In this document: piece by piece, positions 1 through 10,410 of the stretch
Position numbering within the stretch: position 1 is the first letter of the stretch
Layout of the letters: the number at the start of each line of letters is the position of its first letter
Source of the DNA: 62-47 sp049647485
GTDB taxonomy: Bacteria; Pseudomonadota; Alphaproteobacteria; Rhizobiales; Xanthobacteraceae
Assembly: GCA_049647485.1 (NCBI GenBank)
Contig: JBARXT010000114.1
Location: forward strand, 1 to 24,518
Length of the DNA stretch: 24,518 nucleotides
Reading direction: 5' to 3'
Program-made: the position numbers and the translations under genes
Notes under the pieces: model-generated
Databases searched by the model: none
What the model saw: only the letters and a program-made list of their open reading frames with translations
What the model was told of the DNA's origin: nothing

Positions 1-24
1 AACAACCAACGCTCGGGGTTATGG

Positions 25-44
25 GTCCCCGCCTGCGCGGGGAC
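25..44. repeat. Palindromic REP-like repeat downstream of icd
   Basis: A perfect inverted repeat: arm GTCCCCGC (25-32), loop CTGC (33-36), arm GCGGGGAC (37-44). It lies 37 bp beyond the icd stop codon. It resembles a short palindrome I remember as dispersed in Bradyrhizobium/Rhodopseudomonas intergenic DNA. On the transcript it would form a strong GC hairpin that could end or protect the icd mRNA, but no T-run follows on the minus strand. Confidence 0.6.
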
Positions 45-80
45 GACGATTTTCGTGTTGCAAAGCCCAGCGAGCCGCTT

Positions 81-2318
<2,238 letters not shown>

Positions 2319-2444
2319 GCGCGGGCTTTCTTGGCGTGACGGGGACCGGATGCGAGAGAATGCATCGAATTTATGCGGGAAACGTGTGACGAGGCGATGG
2401 GGGTGATCAGAGGACAGGCCCTTCCAGCGATTGAACGGGTTCAA

Positions 2445-2545
2445 TCTAAAGCGTTTTCGAGCGAAGTGGGATACCGGTTCGCGTAAAGAAAACGCGTCAA
2501 AACGAGAATCCAGAACCCCATTCCGATTCTTTCGGAACGAGTTCT
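2445..2545. repeat. Dispersed intergenic repeat (GCGTTTTC / ATACCGGTTCGCG type)
   Basis: Non-coding stretch upstream of icd. It contains the inverted pair GCGTTTTC (2451-2458) and GAAAACGC (2488-2495) around a GATACCGGTTCGCG-like core, then a second hairpin TTCCGA-TTCTT-TCGGAA (2521-2537). I remember this arrangement as a very abundant intergenic repeat in Bradyrhizobium/Rhodopseudomonas genomes, but could not search for copies. Its ends are approximate. It lies within the 5' region of icd, so any icd promoter must sit in or around it. Confidence 0.55.
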
Positions 2546-2644
2546 GATCACGGAATCTGACACCGAACAGCCGGCTTGGGCAACAGCTTTGCGCCGGCGA
2601 GACCCGGGCAGCATCCGACCCGCCGCCCTCACGGCAGTCCCACT

Positions 2645-2753
2645 CCGTCATTCGGGGCGCGAGCACTTCGCAAGCGAGCCCGGAATCCATAACCACCACA
2701 GGGCATATGGACTCCGGGCCTGTGCATAAAAAACGCGCATCCTGGAATGACGG
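2645..2753. repeat. Long palindromic dispersed repeat (CCGTCATTC...GAATGACGG)
   Basis: About 109 bp bounded by a perfect 9-bp inverted repeat, CCGTCATTC (2645-2653) and GAATGACGG (2745-2753). An inner pair, CCCGGAATCCA (2679-2689) and TGGACTCCGGG (2708-2718), has one mismatch. The whole can fold into a long cruciform or hairpin. It starts 27 bp after the gldA-like stop codon, so it may double as a 3' end structure for the eight-gene operon. This resembles a repeat family common in Rhodopseudomonas/Bradyrhizobium, which is from memory. Confidence 0.65.
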
Positions 2754-2780
2754 TGGTGTTTTTGGCCTTGCGTCGATCCG

Positions 2781-3860
2781 TCACGCCGCGTTGGCGCACG
2801 CCAGTGCGGCGCTCAGATTGGCCTGGGTGACTTCCGACTGGAAGTTCTGGACGTAGGGCGCATCTGCCAGCGTGCGCGCGGCGATGGTCTCGATCGCCGC
2901 CGCCGCGCCGTCGCGCAGGCCGAGATCGGCTAGCGACACCGGGAGGCCGACCGCGCGATAGAACGCTTTCATGTCCGCCAAAAATTCATCGGAGCGGCCT
3001 TCGAGGTACAGTTGCGCCAGCAGGCCGAACGCGACCTGCTCGCCGTGCAGCGCGCCACTCAGCGCCGGGATGGCCGAGAAGCCGCGCGTCAGCGCGTGGG
3101 AGATCGAGAGGCCGCCGCTCTCGAAGCCGAGCCCGCTCGACAGGATGGTGGCTTCGACGACGCGCTCGAACGCCTCGTTCGACGCCTTCGCGGCAACGGC
3201 CTCGAGCGCCGCGACCGCGTCCTCGCGCACGGTGCGATAGCATTGATCGGCGATCATCAGCGCCAGCGAGGTCGAGCGCCCCTTGTAGAAATTGAGTCCG
3301 CCGGCACGCACGCACTGCTCGACCTCGAACTTCTTGCTGAGCGCATCGCCAACGCCGGCGACGAAGAAGCGACGCGGCGCGCCCGCGATCAGCGCGGTGT
3401 CGACCACCACCGCGTCGGGATTGGTCGCCATCAGCCGCACTTCGCTGAGCGAATGATCCTCGCGATAAAGCACCACGAGGCGACTGGTCGGCGCATCGTT
3501 GGAGGCAACCGTCGGCACGATCAACAGCGCGCCGCCGCGCGCGATGCGCACGCCCTTGGCGTTGTCGATGGTCTTGCCGCCGCCGACGCCGATGATGACG
3601 TCGCTCTGCGCGGCTTCCGCCTGCGCGGCCATCTCGTCGATCTTCTCCGCCGTGCATTCGCCGCCAAACGCCGCGAACGTCACCGCCGCGGCGGACTCCG
3701 CAAACACGGCTTCAAGTTTGGCCCGGATCAGGTCCATCACCGCCGCATCGACGATGACGAACGGGCGGCGGCCGTACAGCGCGACCAGCGGAGCCAGTTC
3801 GGTCAATGCGCCGGGCCCCTGAACGTAGCGGTGCGGACCGCCGAAAACGCGCATCGTCAT
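2781..3860 (-). CDS. GldA-type NAD-dependent polyol (glycerol) dehydrogenase
   Basis: A 359-aa iron/zinc-type alcohol dehydrogenase of the glycerol dehydrogenase group, expected to oxidise a polyol to a ketose, such as glycerol to dihydroxyacetone, with NAD+. Visible are the dinucleotide-binding GVGGGKTIDNAK (91-102) and the three family metal ligands Asp172 (GVGDAL), His255 (SISHAL) and His272 (ALHGEQVAFG). The GFESGGLSISHA block is typical of GldA. The start ATG at 3860 overlaps the stop of the upstream SDR gene as ATGA, so translation is probably coupled; a second in-frame ATG lies at 3854. It is the last gene of the LacI-linked operon. Its neighbours suggest a polyol other than glycerol is possible, so I give no symbol. 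Confidence 0.85.
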   Translation of the reverse strand: MTMRVFGGPHRYVQGPGALTELAPLVALYGRRPFVIVDAAVMDLIRAKLEAVFAESAAAVTFAAFGGECTAEKIDEMAAQAEAAQSDVIIGVGGGKTIDNAKGVRIARGGALLIVPTVASNDAPTSRLVVLYREDHSLSEVRLMATNPDAVVVDTALIAGAPRRFFVAGVGDALSKKFEVEQCVRAGGLNFYKGRSTSLALMIADQCYRTVREDAVAALEAVAAKASNEAFERVVEATILSSGLGFESGGLSISHALTRGFSAIPALSGALHGEQVAFGLLAQLYLEGRSDEFLADMKAFYRAVGLPVSLADLGLRDGAAAAIETIAARTLADAPYVQNFQSEVTQANLSAALACANAA

Positions 3861-4633
3861 GTGTCACCCCAGACAAAATCACGGCGGCCGCCGTCCATGC
3901 AGATCAGCGCGCCGTTGATGAAGGATGCCTGCACCGAACAGAGATAGGCGATCAGCGCGCCGACTTCGCTCGGCTGGCAGAACCGCTTGAGCGGATTCTG
4001 CCCGGCGATCACCTCGCGCTTGGCGTCGGAAAATCCCGCGATCAATTCGGTTTCGACATAGCCCGGCGCGATGGCGTTGACGGTGATGCCATCGCCCCCG
4101 ACTTCCTTGGCCATGGTGCGGGTGAAGCCGATCACACCGGCCTTGGCGGCGGAGTAGTTGGTAACGCCCGGCCGCCCGCCGCCGGTGACATTCATCGACG
4201 AGGTGTTGACGATCCGGCCGTAGCCGGTCTTGCGCAGGAACGGCACCGCGAACTTGCTGCACAGGAACGTGCTGCGCAGATGCGTATTCATGATGATGTC
4301 CCAATCGGACACCGACATATCAGCGGCGTGACGACCGAGATACTTGCCGCCAGCGCCGGCGTTGTTGACGAGGATATTGAGCCCGCCCAAGCCTTCCGCC
4401 GCCTCGCGCACCACGCGCACCACGCTGGTCTCGTCCGAGACGTCGCCGATGCAAACGATCGCCTTCGCACCGCTGGCGCGCAGTTCGGCGGCGGCTGCTT
4501 CCGCGGCCATCGCATCGATATCGTTGATGGCGATCGCGACGCCCTCGGCGGCGAGGGCGGTGGCTTCCGCCTTGCCGATGCCGCGCGCCGCGCCGGTGAC
4601 CAGTGCGGCCATGCCTGCAATCCCCAAGTCCAT
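3857..4633 (-). CDS. SDR-family NAD(P)-dependent oxidoreductase
   Basis: A 258-aa classical short-chain dehydrogenase, FabG-like in fold. It has the cofactor motif TGAARGIG (13-20), NNAG (90-93), Asn116, and the catalytic Ser145/146, Tyr160 and Lys164 (YSAAK). A C-terminal LCSV...GALICMDGG block is typical of the family. The acidic residue after the second strand (NDID, 37-40) favours NAD over NADP. The ATG at 4633 has a strong AAGGAG 5 nt upstream and follows the permease gene by 10 bp. The gene overlaps gldA downstream. Within the operon it probably oxidises or reduces a polyol/sugar intermediate; the substrate cannot be deduced. Confidence 0.88.
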   Translation of the reverse strand: MDLGIAGMAALVTGAARGIGKAEATALAAEGVAIAINDIDAMAAEAAAAELRASGAKAIVCIGDVSDETSVVRVVREAAEGLGGLNILVNNAGAGGKYLGRHAADMSVSDWDIIMNTHLRSTFLCSKFAVPFLRKTGYGRIVNTSSMNVTGGGRPGVTNYSAAKAGVIGFTRTMAKEVGGDGITVNAIAPGYVETELIAGFSDAKREVIAGQNPLKRFCQPSEVGALIAYLCSVQASFINGALICMDGGRRDFVWGDT

Positions 4634-4643
4634 GTCGTCTCCT

Positions 4644-5477
4644 TCAGCCCTTCACCGCGCCGGCGCCGAGGCCCTGAATGAAATATTGCGACATCAATGC
4701 AAAGGCCGCGAACAGCGGCAGCGCGATCAAGGTCGAGCCGGCCATGATCTCGCCCCAGCGCAGGTCGAACGAGCCGACCATCGAGGCAAGGCCCACCGGC
4801 AATGTCTTGTTGGCGTCGCTGCCGATCATCACCAGCGCGAAGGTATAGTCGGTCCACGACAGCAGGAACGAGAAAATCGCGACCGTGATCAGGCCGGGCA
4901 ACGCCAAGGGCAACACCACGCGCAGGAACGCGCCGAGCCGGGTGCAGCCATCGACCATCGCGGCTTCTTCCAGTTCGAACGGCATGCTCTTGAAGAAGCC
5001 CCACAGGAACCAGACGCCGAGCGGCAATGTCAACGTGAGGTGCGAGGCAATCAGGCCGGTCAGCGTATCGCTGAGGCCGAGCCGTGCGAAGATCGTGAAG
5101 ATCGGGATCGCGATCAAGAGCGGCGGGAACATGTAGGCGTAGAGCATCGCGCCGACGATCACCTTCTTGCCGCGAATGCGCTGGCGCGTCACTGCGTAGG
5201 CGATCATCACCGAGAACACCATCGTCACCAGCACGGCCACGACGGCGACGATGACGCTGTTCATGAAGTGGCGCGGATAGTCGGTGAGTTCGAGCAGGTT
5301 GCGATAGGATTCCAGCGACAGGACGTTGGGGATCAGCGACACGTTGGTCAGGAGTTCGGTCGGCTCGCGCAGACTCGACACCACCATCCAGTAGATCGGG
5401 AACGCTGAATAAACCGCGATCATCAACGCGGCGACATAGAGGCCGAGACGGCGCGGCAGCGTTTTGGCACGACCCAT
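4644..5477 (-). CDS. ABC sugar transporter permease, MalG/UgpE type (CUT1)
   Basis: A 277-aa inner-membrane permease with about six hydrophobic segments (roughly 13-35, 71-96, 106-131, 141-163, 193-217, 245-267). It carries the EAA coupling loop EEAAMVDGCTRLGAFLRVVLP (about 170-190), which docks on the ATPase. The N-terminal cytoplasmic-helix-periplasm layout and the loop sequence match the MalG half of carbohydrate uptake (CUT1) importers. Its ATG shares one base with the stop of the partner permease (TGATG), which points to coupled synthesis of the heterodimer. Confidence 0.92.
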   Translation of the reverse strand: MGRAKTLPRRLGLYVAALMIAVYSAFPIYWMVVSSLREPTELLTNVSLIPNVLSLESYRNLLELTDYPRHFMNSVIVAVVAVLVTMVFSVMIAYAVTRQRIRGKKVIVGAMLYAYMFPPLLIAIPIFTIFARLGLSDTLTGLIASHLTLTLPLGVWFLWGFFKSMPFELEEAAMVDGCTRLGAFLRVVLPLALPGLITVAIFSFLLSWTDYTFALVMIGSDANKTLPVGLASMVGSFDLRWGEIMAGSTLIALPLFAAFALMSQYFIQGLGAGAVKG

Positions 5478-6337
5478 CAGTCGTCCTCCAGCGGGAATAC
5501 CCAGAAGTAGATCAGCACCGCGACCGAGAGCAGCGCGAAAGAAATCGTGGCGATGGCCGCGCCGCCGCCGATGTCGAACAGATTGAAGGCGTGGCGATAG
5601 GACAGGATGGCGAGATTTTCCGTCGCCCCCACCGGCCCCCCGCGCGTCAGGAGCCAGATGACATCAAATTTATTGAACATCCAGATCGCCCGCAGCAAGA
5701 CCACCACGGTGAGGATCGGCTTCAGCATCGGCAACGTGATGTGGAAGAAGCGCTGTACCGCCGTGGTGCCGTCCACCCGCGCCGCCTCGTAGAGCGACTG
5801 CGGCACGGTCTGCAATGCAGCGAGGAAGCATGTCGTCACAAACGGCGTCCACATCCAGACGCTGACGAGGATGGTCGAGGCCATGGCCGCGCCGGGACTT
5901 TCGAACCAGTTGATCGGCGGCAGGCCCATGGCTTCGACCGCCTTGGTGACGATGCCGATGCCGCCATCCACCATCCATTTGAAGGTGAGGATCACCACCA
6001 CCGTCGGCAGCAGATACGGCAGGATCGAAAGGCCGCGCACAAGATTGCGGCCGGGAAAGGCTTCGTTGAGCACCAGCGCGAAGCCGATACCGAGCACCAC
6101 CTGAAACACGATAGAGCCGAGCGCGTAGATCGCGCCGTTGAGCAGTGCGCGCCAGAATTCCGGCGCTTGCAGCACCGCCACGTAGTTGGCGAAACCGACC
6201 CACTTCGGCGCGCCGACGAAGGAATCCATCTGGTAAAAGCTGAGGCTGACCGCATACACCGCAGGCGCGACGATCAGCGCCAGCGTCACCGCCAAGCCGA
6301 CAAACAGAAAACTATAGATCGTCGCTTTCGAACTCAC
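5477..6337 (-). CDS. ABC sugar transporter permease, MalF/UgpA type (CUT1)
   Basis: A 286-aa inner-membrane permease, partner of the downstream MalG-type protein. It has six predicted hydrophobic segments beginning at about residue 7 and an EAA loop YEAARVDGTTAVQRFFHITLP (about 183-203). The start is a GTG at 6337 with GAGG about 8 nt upstream; an ATG a little further upstream is out of frame. The gene is separated from the binding-protein gene by 67 bp containing a strong hairpin (6359-6382). Confidence 0.92.
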   Translation of the reverse strand: MSSKATIYSFLFVGLAVTLALIVAPAVYAVSLSFYQMDSFVGAPKWVGFANYVAVLQAPEFWRALLNGAIYALGSIVFQVVLGIGFALVLNEAFPGRNLVRGLSILPYLLPTVVVILTFKWMVDGGIGIVTKAVEAMGLPPINWFESPGAAMASTILVSVWMWTPFVTTCFLAALQTVPQSLYEAARVDGTTAVQRFFHITLPMLKPILTVVVLLRAIWMFNKFDVIWLLTRGGPVGATENLAILSYRHAFNLFDIGGGAAIATISFALLSVAVLIYFWVFPLEDD

Positions 6338-6358
6338 GGCAGGCGCCTCGCATGGTGG

Positions 6359-6382
6359 CCCGGCCGGAGCGATCCGGCCGGG
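6359..6382 (-). terminator. Intra-operon hairpin between binding-protein and permease genes
   Basis: A perfect 10-bp stem, CCCGGCCGGA (6359-6368) and TCCGGCCGGG (6373-6382), closed by a 4-nt loop (GCGA on the plus strand). It lies 22 bp after the binding-protein stop and about 21 bp before the permease GTG. No T-run follows, so it looks more like an mRNA-stabilising or attenuating structure than a full terminator. In maltose-type operons such hairpins keep binding protein in excess over permeases. Confidence 0.6.
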
Positions 6383-6404
6383 TCATTTCGAGTGAGAGAG
6401 TCGA

Positions 6405-7739
6405 TCAGGCGATCAGCTTGCGCATCTTGTCGGCGGCGGTCTTGATGCACTCCGCCGACGACATGTTCTTCAGGATCTTGTTCTGAAGCATTTCCGGGAT
6501 GACGAAGCCCTCGAACACCTTGCCGGGGCGCAGGTCCGGCGCCGGGCCTTCGGTGTCGATCGAGGTCAGGATCATCGACTTGTCAGTGATGAAGCCGCGC
6601 ATCGTCTCCACCGCGTCCTTGTGCTTCTCGATCAGCGGATGCGCGCGCCAGCGCGGATCGTCGTAGACATCGAGGCGCGGCGGCTGGAAGTGCAGCGGCG
6701 CGGTGTGCAGGAAGTTGATGTACTGGTTCTCGGTGAACCACTTCATGAACTTCATCGACTCGTCGGAGTTCGGCGTCTTCAACACCACCCAACCGTCATA
6801 GCCGTGGTTGACGGCCTTGGCCTTGCCGGTCGAGTCCATGTAGGGCGTGATGCCGTACTGGGTCGCCAGTTTCGGCGCGTTGCGCTCCAGCGCTTCGATG
6901 ATGCGACCGGCATAGGCGGCGTGACCGACCTTGTCGGACGAGAAGTTGCTCAGCACTTCGCCGAAGCTCGCCTGGCTCGCGCCGGACGGCATGGTCTTAT
7001 AGAGTTCCGCGAAGAAATCGAGATAGCGCGTCACGCGCGTCGCCATCTCGGCGTTGTCGAGCGCGACGTTCCACTTGTCGTCGAACAGCTTGACGCCTTC
7101 CGCCCACATGAAGCCCGGCGCCAGCCAATTGGTCGCGCCGTTGCTGCCGATCGGGAACAACGAGCCGAAGCGGCCATCGGCAGTGAGCGTCTGCGTGTTC
7201 TTGAGCATCTCGGCGTAGCTCTTGGGCGCGCTCAGGCCGTGCTTCTCGTAGAGGTCCTTGCGGTAATAGATCCACGCCAGATTGTAGTCGTAGGGATACC
7301 AGTAGACCTCATCCTTCACCGGGAAGAGGATCTTCGGGCCCCACTTGTGCTTGTTGGTGAGTTCCGTGAGCGGCATGAGGTGCCCCTCGGCCTGCAGCAA
7401 CAGCACGTGGCCGACGAAGGCGAAGGTCGCGACGTCGTAGGGCTGGCCACCGCGCAGCGAGGTCGTCACCTTGGTGAAGGCGTCATCGAGCGGAACCGAG
7501 TCGACGATGACCTGCGTGCCGAACTGCTTCTCGTATTCGGCGCAGGCAACCTTGAGCGCGCGGATGCTGTCGATCGAGGTTTCGGTGTTGAGAAAGCGGA
7601 TGGTCTTCTTGCCCTGCCCCCACACGGCGGGCGCACCGATGGTGCCGGTAGCGAGCGCGGTGCCGAGCGCACCGGCGGACTTGATCAGCGTACGACGGCT
7701 GACGCCGCCCGGTTTCGTCGTGGTCTTATCGTTGGTCAT
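6405..7739 (-). CDS. ABC transporter periplasmic sugar-binding protein, Tat-exported
   Basis: A 444-aa extracellular solute-binding protein of the MalE/UgpB family, serving the adjacent CUT1 permeases. The N-terminus has a twin-arginine signal, SRRTLIKSAG (14-23) with Arg15-Arg16, a hydrophobic stretch and a likely cleavage after APA, so the protein should be folded before export. Two starts are possible. The ATG at 7766 overlaps the ATPase stop (ATGA) but has no ribosome site. The ATG at 7739 has GGGAGGAAGG a few bases upstream, so I choose it. The ligand is unknown; the linked enzymes suggest a polyol or sugar. Confidence 0.92.
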   Translation of the reverse strand: MTNDKTTTKPGGVSRRTLIKSAGALGTALATGTIGAPAVWGQGKKTIRFLNTETSIDSIRALKVACAEYEKQFGTQVIVDSVPLDDAFTKVTTSLRGGQPYDVATFAFVGHVLLLQAEGHLMPLTELTNKHKWGPKILFPVKDEVYWYPYDYNLAWIYYRKDLYEKHGLSAPKSYAEMLKNTQTLTADGRFGSLFPIGSNGATNWLAPGFMWAEGVKLFDDKWNVALDNAEMATRVTRYLDFFAELYKTMPSGASQASFGEVLSNFSSDKVGHAAYAGRIIEALERNAPKLATQYGITPYMDSTGKAKAVNHGYDGWVVLKTPNSDESMKFMKWFTENQYINFLHTAPLHFQPPRLDVYDDPRWRAHPLIEKHKDAVETMRGFITDKSMILTSIDTEGPAPDLRPGKVFEGFVIPEMLQNKILKNMSSAECIKTAADKMRKLIA

Positions 7740-7762
7740 GGCCTTCCTCCCGTTATGATTGG

Positions 7763-8827
7763 TCATGGCTTGGCGGTCTCAACGCGTTGACCGCTCGATT
7801 TGGCGAACAGATGCAGCTTTGCTGCGGGAAACCGGACGCCGATGTTTTGGCCCGGCGACCAGCTATCGACGCGGTCGACAAGGATGCGCAGACGCTCGCC
7901 GCCCGCCTCGCCGACGCACAGCGTCTGGGCGCCGAGTTGTTCGATCACCCGCACCGTGAACGCGACGTTGTCAGCATCGCTGCTCAATGCGAGGTGCTCG
8001 GGGCGAATGCCGAGCACGACTTCGCCGCTCGCCTGCGTGCCAACCGGCAACGCGACGCGCAGACCACCTGCAATGAAATGGCCGCCTTCAATGCGTCCCT
8101 CGATCAAGTTCATCTCGGGCGAGCCGATAAAGCCGGCAACGAACAGGTTGGCGGGCCGGTCGTAGACTTCCAGCGGCGCGCCGATCTGCTGCACATGGCC
8201 GTCGCGCATGATGACGATGCGATTCGCCAAGGTCATCGCCTCGACCTGATCGTGGGTGACGTAGACCATGCTGGTGCCGACGTCCTGATGCAGGCGGGCG
8301 ATCTCCTCGCGCATCCGCACCCGCAGCTTGGCGTCGAGATTCGACAGCGGCTCGTCGAGCAGGAACACGTCCGGCTCACGCACCAGCGCGCGGCCGAGCG
8401 CGACACGCTGCATCTGTCCGCCGGAAAGTTGTTTCGGCTTGCGGGCGAGATACTCCTCAAGGCCCAGCATGCGCGCGGCCTTCTGCACCCGCATGTCGAT
8501 CTCGGCCCGGTCCATCTTGCGCATGCGCAGGCCAAAAGCGAGGTTGTCGTAGATGGTCTTGTGCGGATAGAGCGCGTAGTTCTGGAACACCATCGCGATG
8601 TTGCGATCCTTGGGCTCCAGTTCGGTGACGTCGCGCGCGCCGATGCGGATGGTGCCCGAGGTCACTTCTTCCAGCCCCGCGATCATCCGCAGCGTGGTGG
8701 ACTTGCCGCAGCCGGACGGCCCGAGAAACACCACGAACTCGCCATCGCGAATGGTAAGATCGACGCCGTGCACCGCAACGACGCCGCCATAGGCCTTGCG
8801 GACCTGTTCAAGGCGGATTTCAGCCAT
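7763..8827 (-). CDS. ABC sugar transporter ATPase, MalK/UgpC type
   Basis: A 354-aa cytoplasmic ATPase that powers the CUT1 importer. It shows Walker A GPSGCGKST (36-44), the Q-loop Gln82, signature LSGGQ (134-138), Walker B VFLLDEP (154-160) and the switch His192. A C-terminal TOBE/MalK-type regulatory domain begins at about residue 240 (VLGIRPEHLAL). The family is often shared between sugar importers, but the tight position here, 30 bp after the kinase gene and overlapping a potential binding-protein ATG, ties it to this one. AGGA lies 6 nt before the start. Confidence 0.94.
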   Translation of the reverse strand: MAEIRLEQVRKAYGGVVAVHGVDLTIRDGEFVVFLGPSGCGKSTTLRMIAGLEEVTSGTIRIGARDVTELEPKDRNIAMVFQNYALYPHKTIYDNLAFGLRMRKMDRAEIDMRVQKAARMLGLEEYLARKPKQLSGGQMQRVALGRALVREPDVFLLDEPLSNLDAKLRVRMREEIARLHQDVGTSMVYVTHDQVEAMTLANRIVIMRDGHVQQIGAPLEVYDRPANLFVAGFIGSPEMNLIEGRIEGGHFIAGGLRVALPVGTQASGEVVLGIRPEHLALSSDADNVAFTVRVIEQLGAQTLCVGEAGGERLRILVDRVDSWSPGQNIGVRFPAAKLHLFAKSSGQRVETAKP

Positions 8828-8857
8828 GAGCCATCCTGCTCCCTGCGTGCGCCGGCA

Positions 8858-10378
8858 TCACGACCCGCCTTTGACAAAATCGTGGATGCGATGATTGAGC
8901 GGCGCGAGCGCCGCCTGAATGCCGCGATAGATCGGAAAACCGCGATCGTAGACCGCAGCGCGAACCGGGTCGGGCGTCGCGCGCGAGACGATCTGAATCA
9001 CCTCGGCTGCCGCGCGCTCGTCGGCATAGACGCCGACGCCGACGCCGGCGAGCAGCGCCGCGCCGAACGAAGCGTCGGCCACCGCCGGCAATTCAACCTC
9101 GACGTTGAGCACGTCGGCGACGATCTGCCGCCACAGCGCGCTGGTGGAACCGCCGCCGGTGAGGCGCGCGGTCGCGAAGCTCAGGCCCTTGGCGCGCAGC
9201 ACGTCGCGGCAATCGCGCAGCGAATAGGCGACGCCTTCATACAGCGCGCGGACGAAATGGCCGGGGCCGTGATTGAAGCCGGCACCGACGAAATCGGCGC
9301 GCAGCAACGGATCCCAATACGGACTGCGCTCGCCGTTGAGATAAGGATGGAAGAACAGACCTTCCGCACCCGGCGCGACCGCCGCCGCCATGCGATCCAT
9401 GGCATCGAACACCGCGCGGCCGTCGTCGCCCTCGCGGCGGAAGAAGGTATCGCGCAGCCACTTGTGCGCCGAGGCGCAGGAGTTGGTCGCGGTGATGATG
9501 TACCAGTGGTTCGGTACCACATGGTAGTAATTGATCAGTTCGAAATCGGGACGCGAGGTGGGCGACAGCACGTTGACGGTGGCGGCGGTGGCGAGTTTCA
9601 CCACGCCGAGACCTTCGCACACCATGCCCGCGCCGTAGGTTTCCGCCGCAGTGTCCGAGGTGCCGCACACCACCGGTGTGCCTTCGGCAAGCCCGGTCGC
9701 GCGCGCGGCGTCCGCCGTCACCTTGCCGACCACCGCCGTCGGCGCGACGATCGGCGGCAGCGTATCGAGCGGCCAGCCGATCATCTCGCAGAGTTCTTTC
9801 GACCACTGACCGCTCTTGGCGTCCAGCATCAAGGTGCCGAGCGCGTCAATGGTGTCGGTTTCCCAGGTGCCGGTGAATTGCGCGCGCAGCCAGTCCTTGG
9901 CGACATAGAGCCGCTTGACGCGCGCGTGCGCTTCCGGTTCGTGATTGCGCAGCCACAGCATCTGCGGCAGCGTCCAGGTGGCGTTGGCGCGATTGGCGCC
10001 GATCTCGAGAATCCGCGCATCGGCCTCTTTTCGCAGCGCCGCGACTTCGGCGTGGCTGCGCTGGTCGTTCCACAGGATCGCCGGACGGATGACCTTGCCA
10101 TCGGCGTCGGTCAGCACTTGCGTATGTGCACCCGCCGAAAATGCAATCGCGGCGATGTCAGTCGCGGGTCGTTTGGTCAGCGCCAGCACGCGCGGCAATG
10201 CCTTGCAGGCAGCGCTCCACCAGTCGTGCGGATCCTGCTCACTCCAACCCGGATGCTTCGAGGTGGTCGGCACCGCCTCTGAGGATTCCGCTACCAATGA
10301 ACCATCGGCGCGGATCACGCTCACCTTGAGCGACCCCGCGCCGAGATCGATGCCGACAAGCAATGGATCAGCCGCCAT
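8858..10378 (-). CDS. FGGY-family carbohydrate/polyol kinase (xylulokinase-like)
   Basis: A 506-aa ATP-dependent kinase of the FGGY family, cytosolic, which phosphorylates a ketose or polyol. Seen are the N-terminal phosphate loop GIDLGAGSLKVSV (9-21), ILWNDQRS (101-108), the catalytic-base region CGTSDTAAE (Asp242), FHPYLNGERSPYWDP (343-357) and the FGGY signature GGGSTSALWRQIVADVL (408-424). The open frame continues upstream into the neighbouring oxidase gene, but the ATG at 10378 with GGAGG 7 nt upstream and the canonical MAADPLLVGIDLG start decide the 5' end. Xylulokinase-like is the closest label; erythritol, xylulose, ribulose or glycerol kinases share this fold. Confidence 0.9.
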   Translation of the reverse strand: MAADPLLVGIDLGAGSLKVSVIRADGSLVAESSEAVPTTSKHPGWSEQDPHDWWSAACKALPRVLALTKRPATDIAAIAFSAGAHTQVLTDADGKVIRPAILWNDQRSHAEVAALRKEADARILEIGANRANATWTLPQMLWLRNHEPEAHARVKRLYVAKDWLRAQFTGTWETDTIDALGTLMLDAKSGQWSKELCEMIGWPLDTLPPIVAPTAVVGKVTADAARATGLAEGTPVVCGTSDTAAETYGAGMVCEGLGVVKLATAATVNVLSPTSRPDFELINYYHVVPNHWYIITATNSCASAHKWLRDTFFRREGDDGRAVFDAMDRMAAAVAPGAEGLFFHPYLNGERSPYWDPLLRADFVGAGFNHGPGHFVRALYEGVAYSLRDCRDVLRAKGLSFATARLTGGGSTSALWRQIVADVLNVEVELPAVADASFGAALLAGVGVGVYADERAAAEVIQIVSRATPDPVRAAVYDRGFPIYRGIQAALAPLNHRIHDFVKGGS

Positions 10379-10410
10379 GACCGGCCTCCGTGTTGTTGCG
10401 AGCGGCCTGC

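Noticed and set aside
2319..2699. N-terminal extension of icd by 127 residues
   Set aside because: Encoded by repeat DNA, unlike any IDH N-terminus; the ATG at 2318 gives the family start.
9029..9046. Hexanucleotide GACGCC repeated three times inside the kinase gene
   Set aside because: Encodes a Gly-Val dipeptide repeat in a loop. Too short to argue for phase variation, and any change would stay in frame.
7787..10282. 831-codon plus-strand open frame
   Set aside because: Antisense to the ATPase and FGGY kinase genes, whose motifs are all intact; no ribosome site or recognisable domain.
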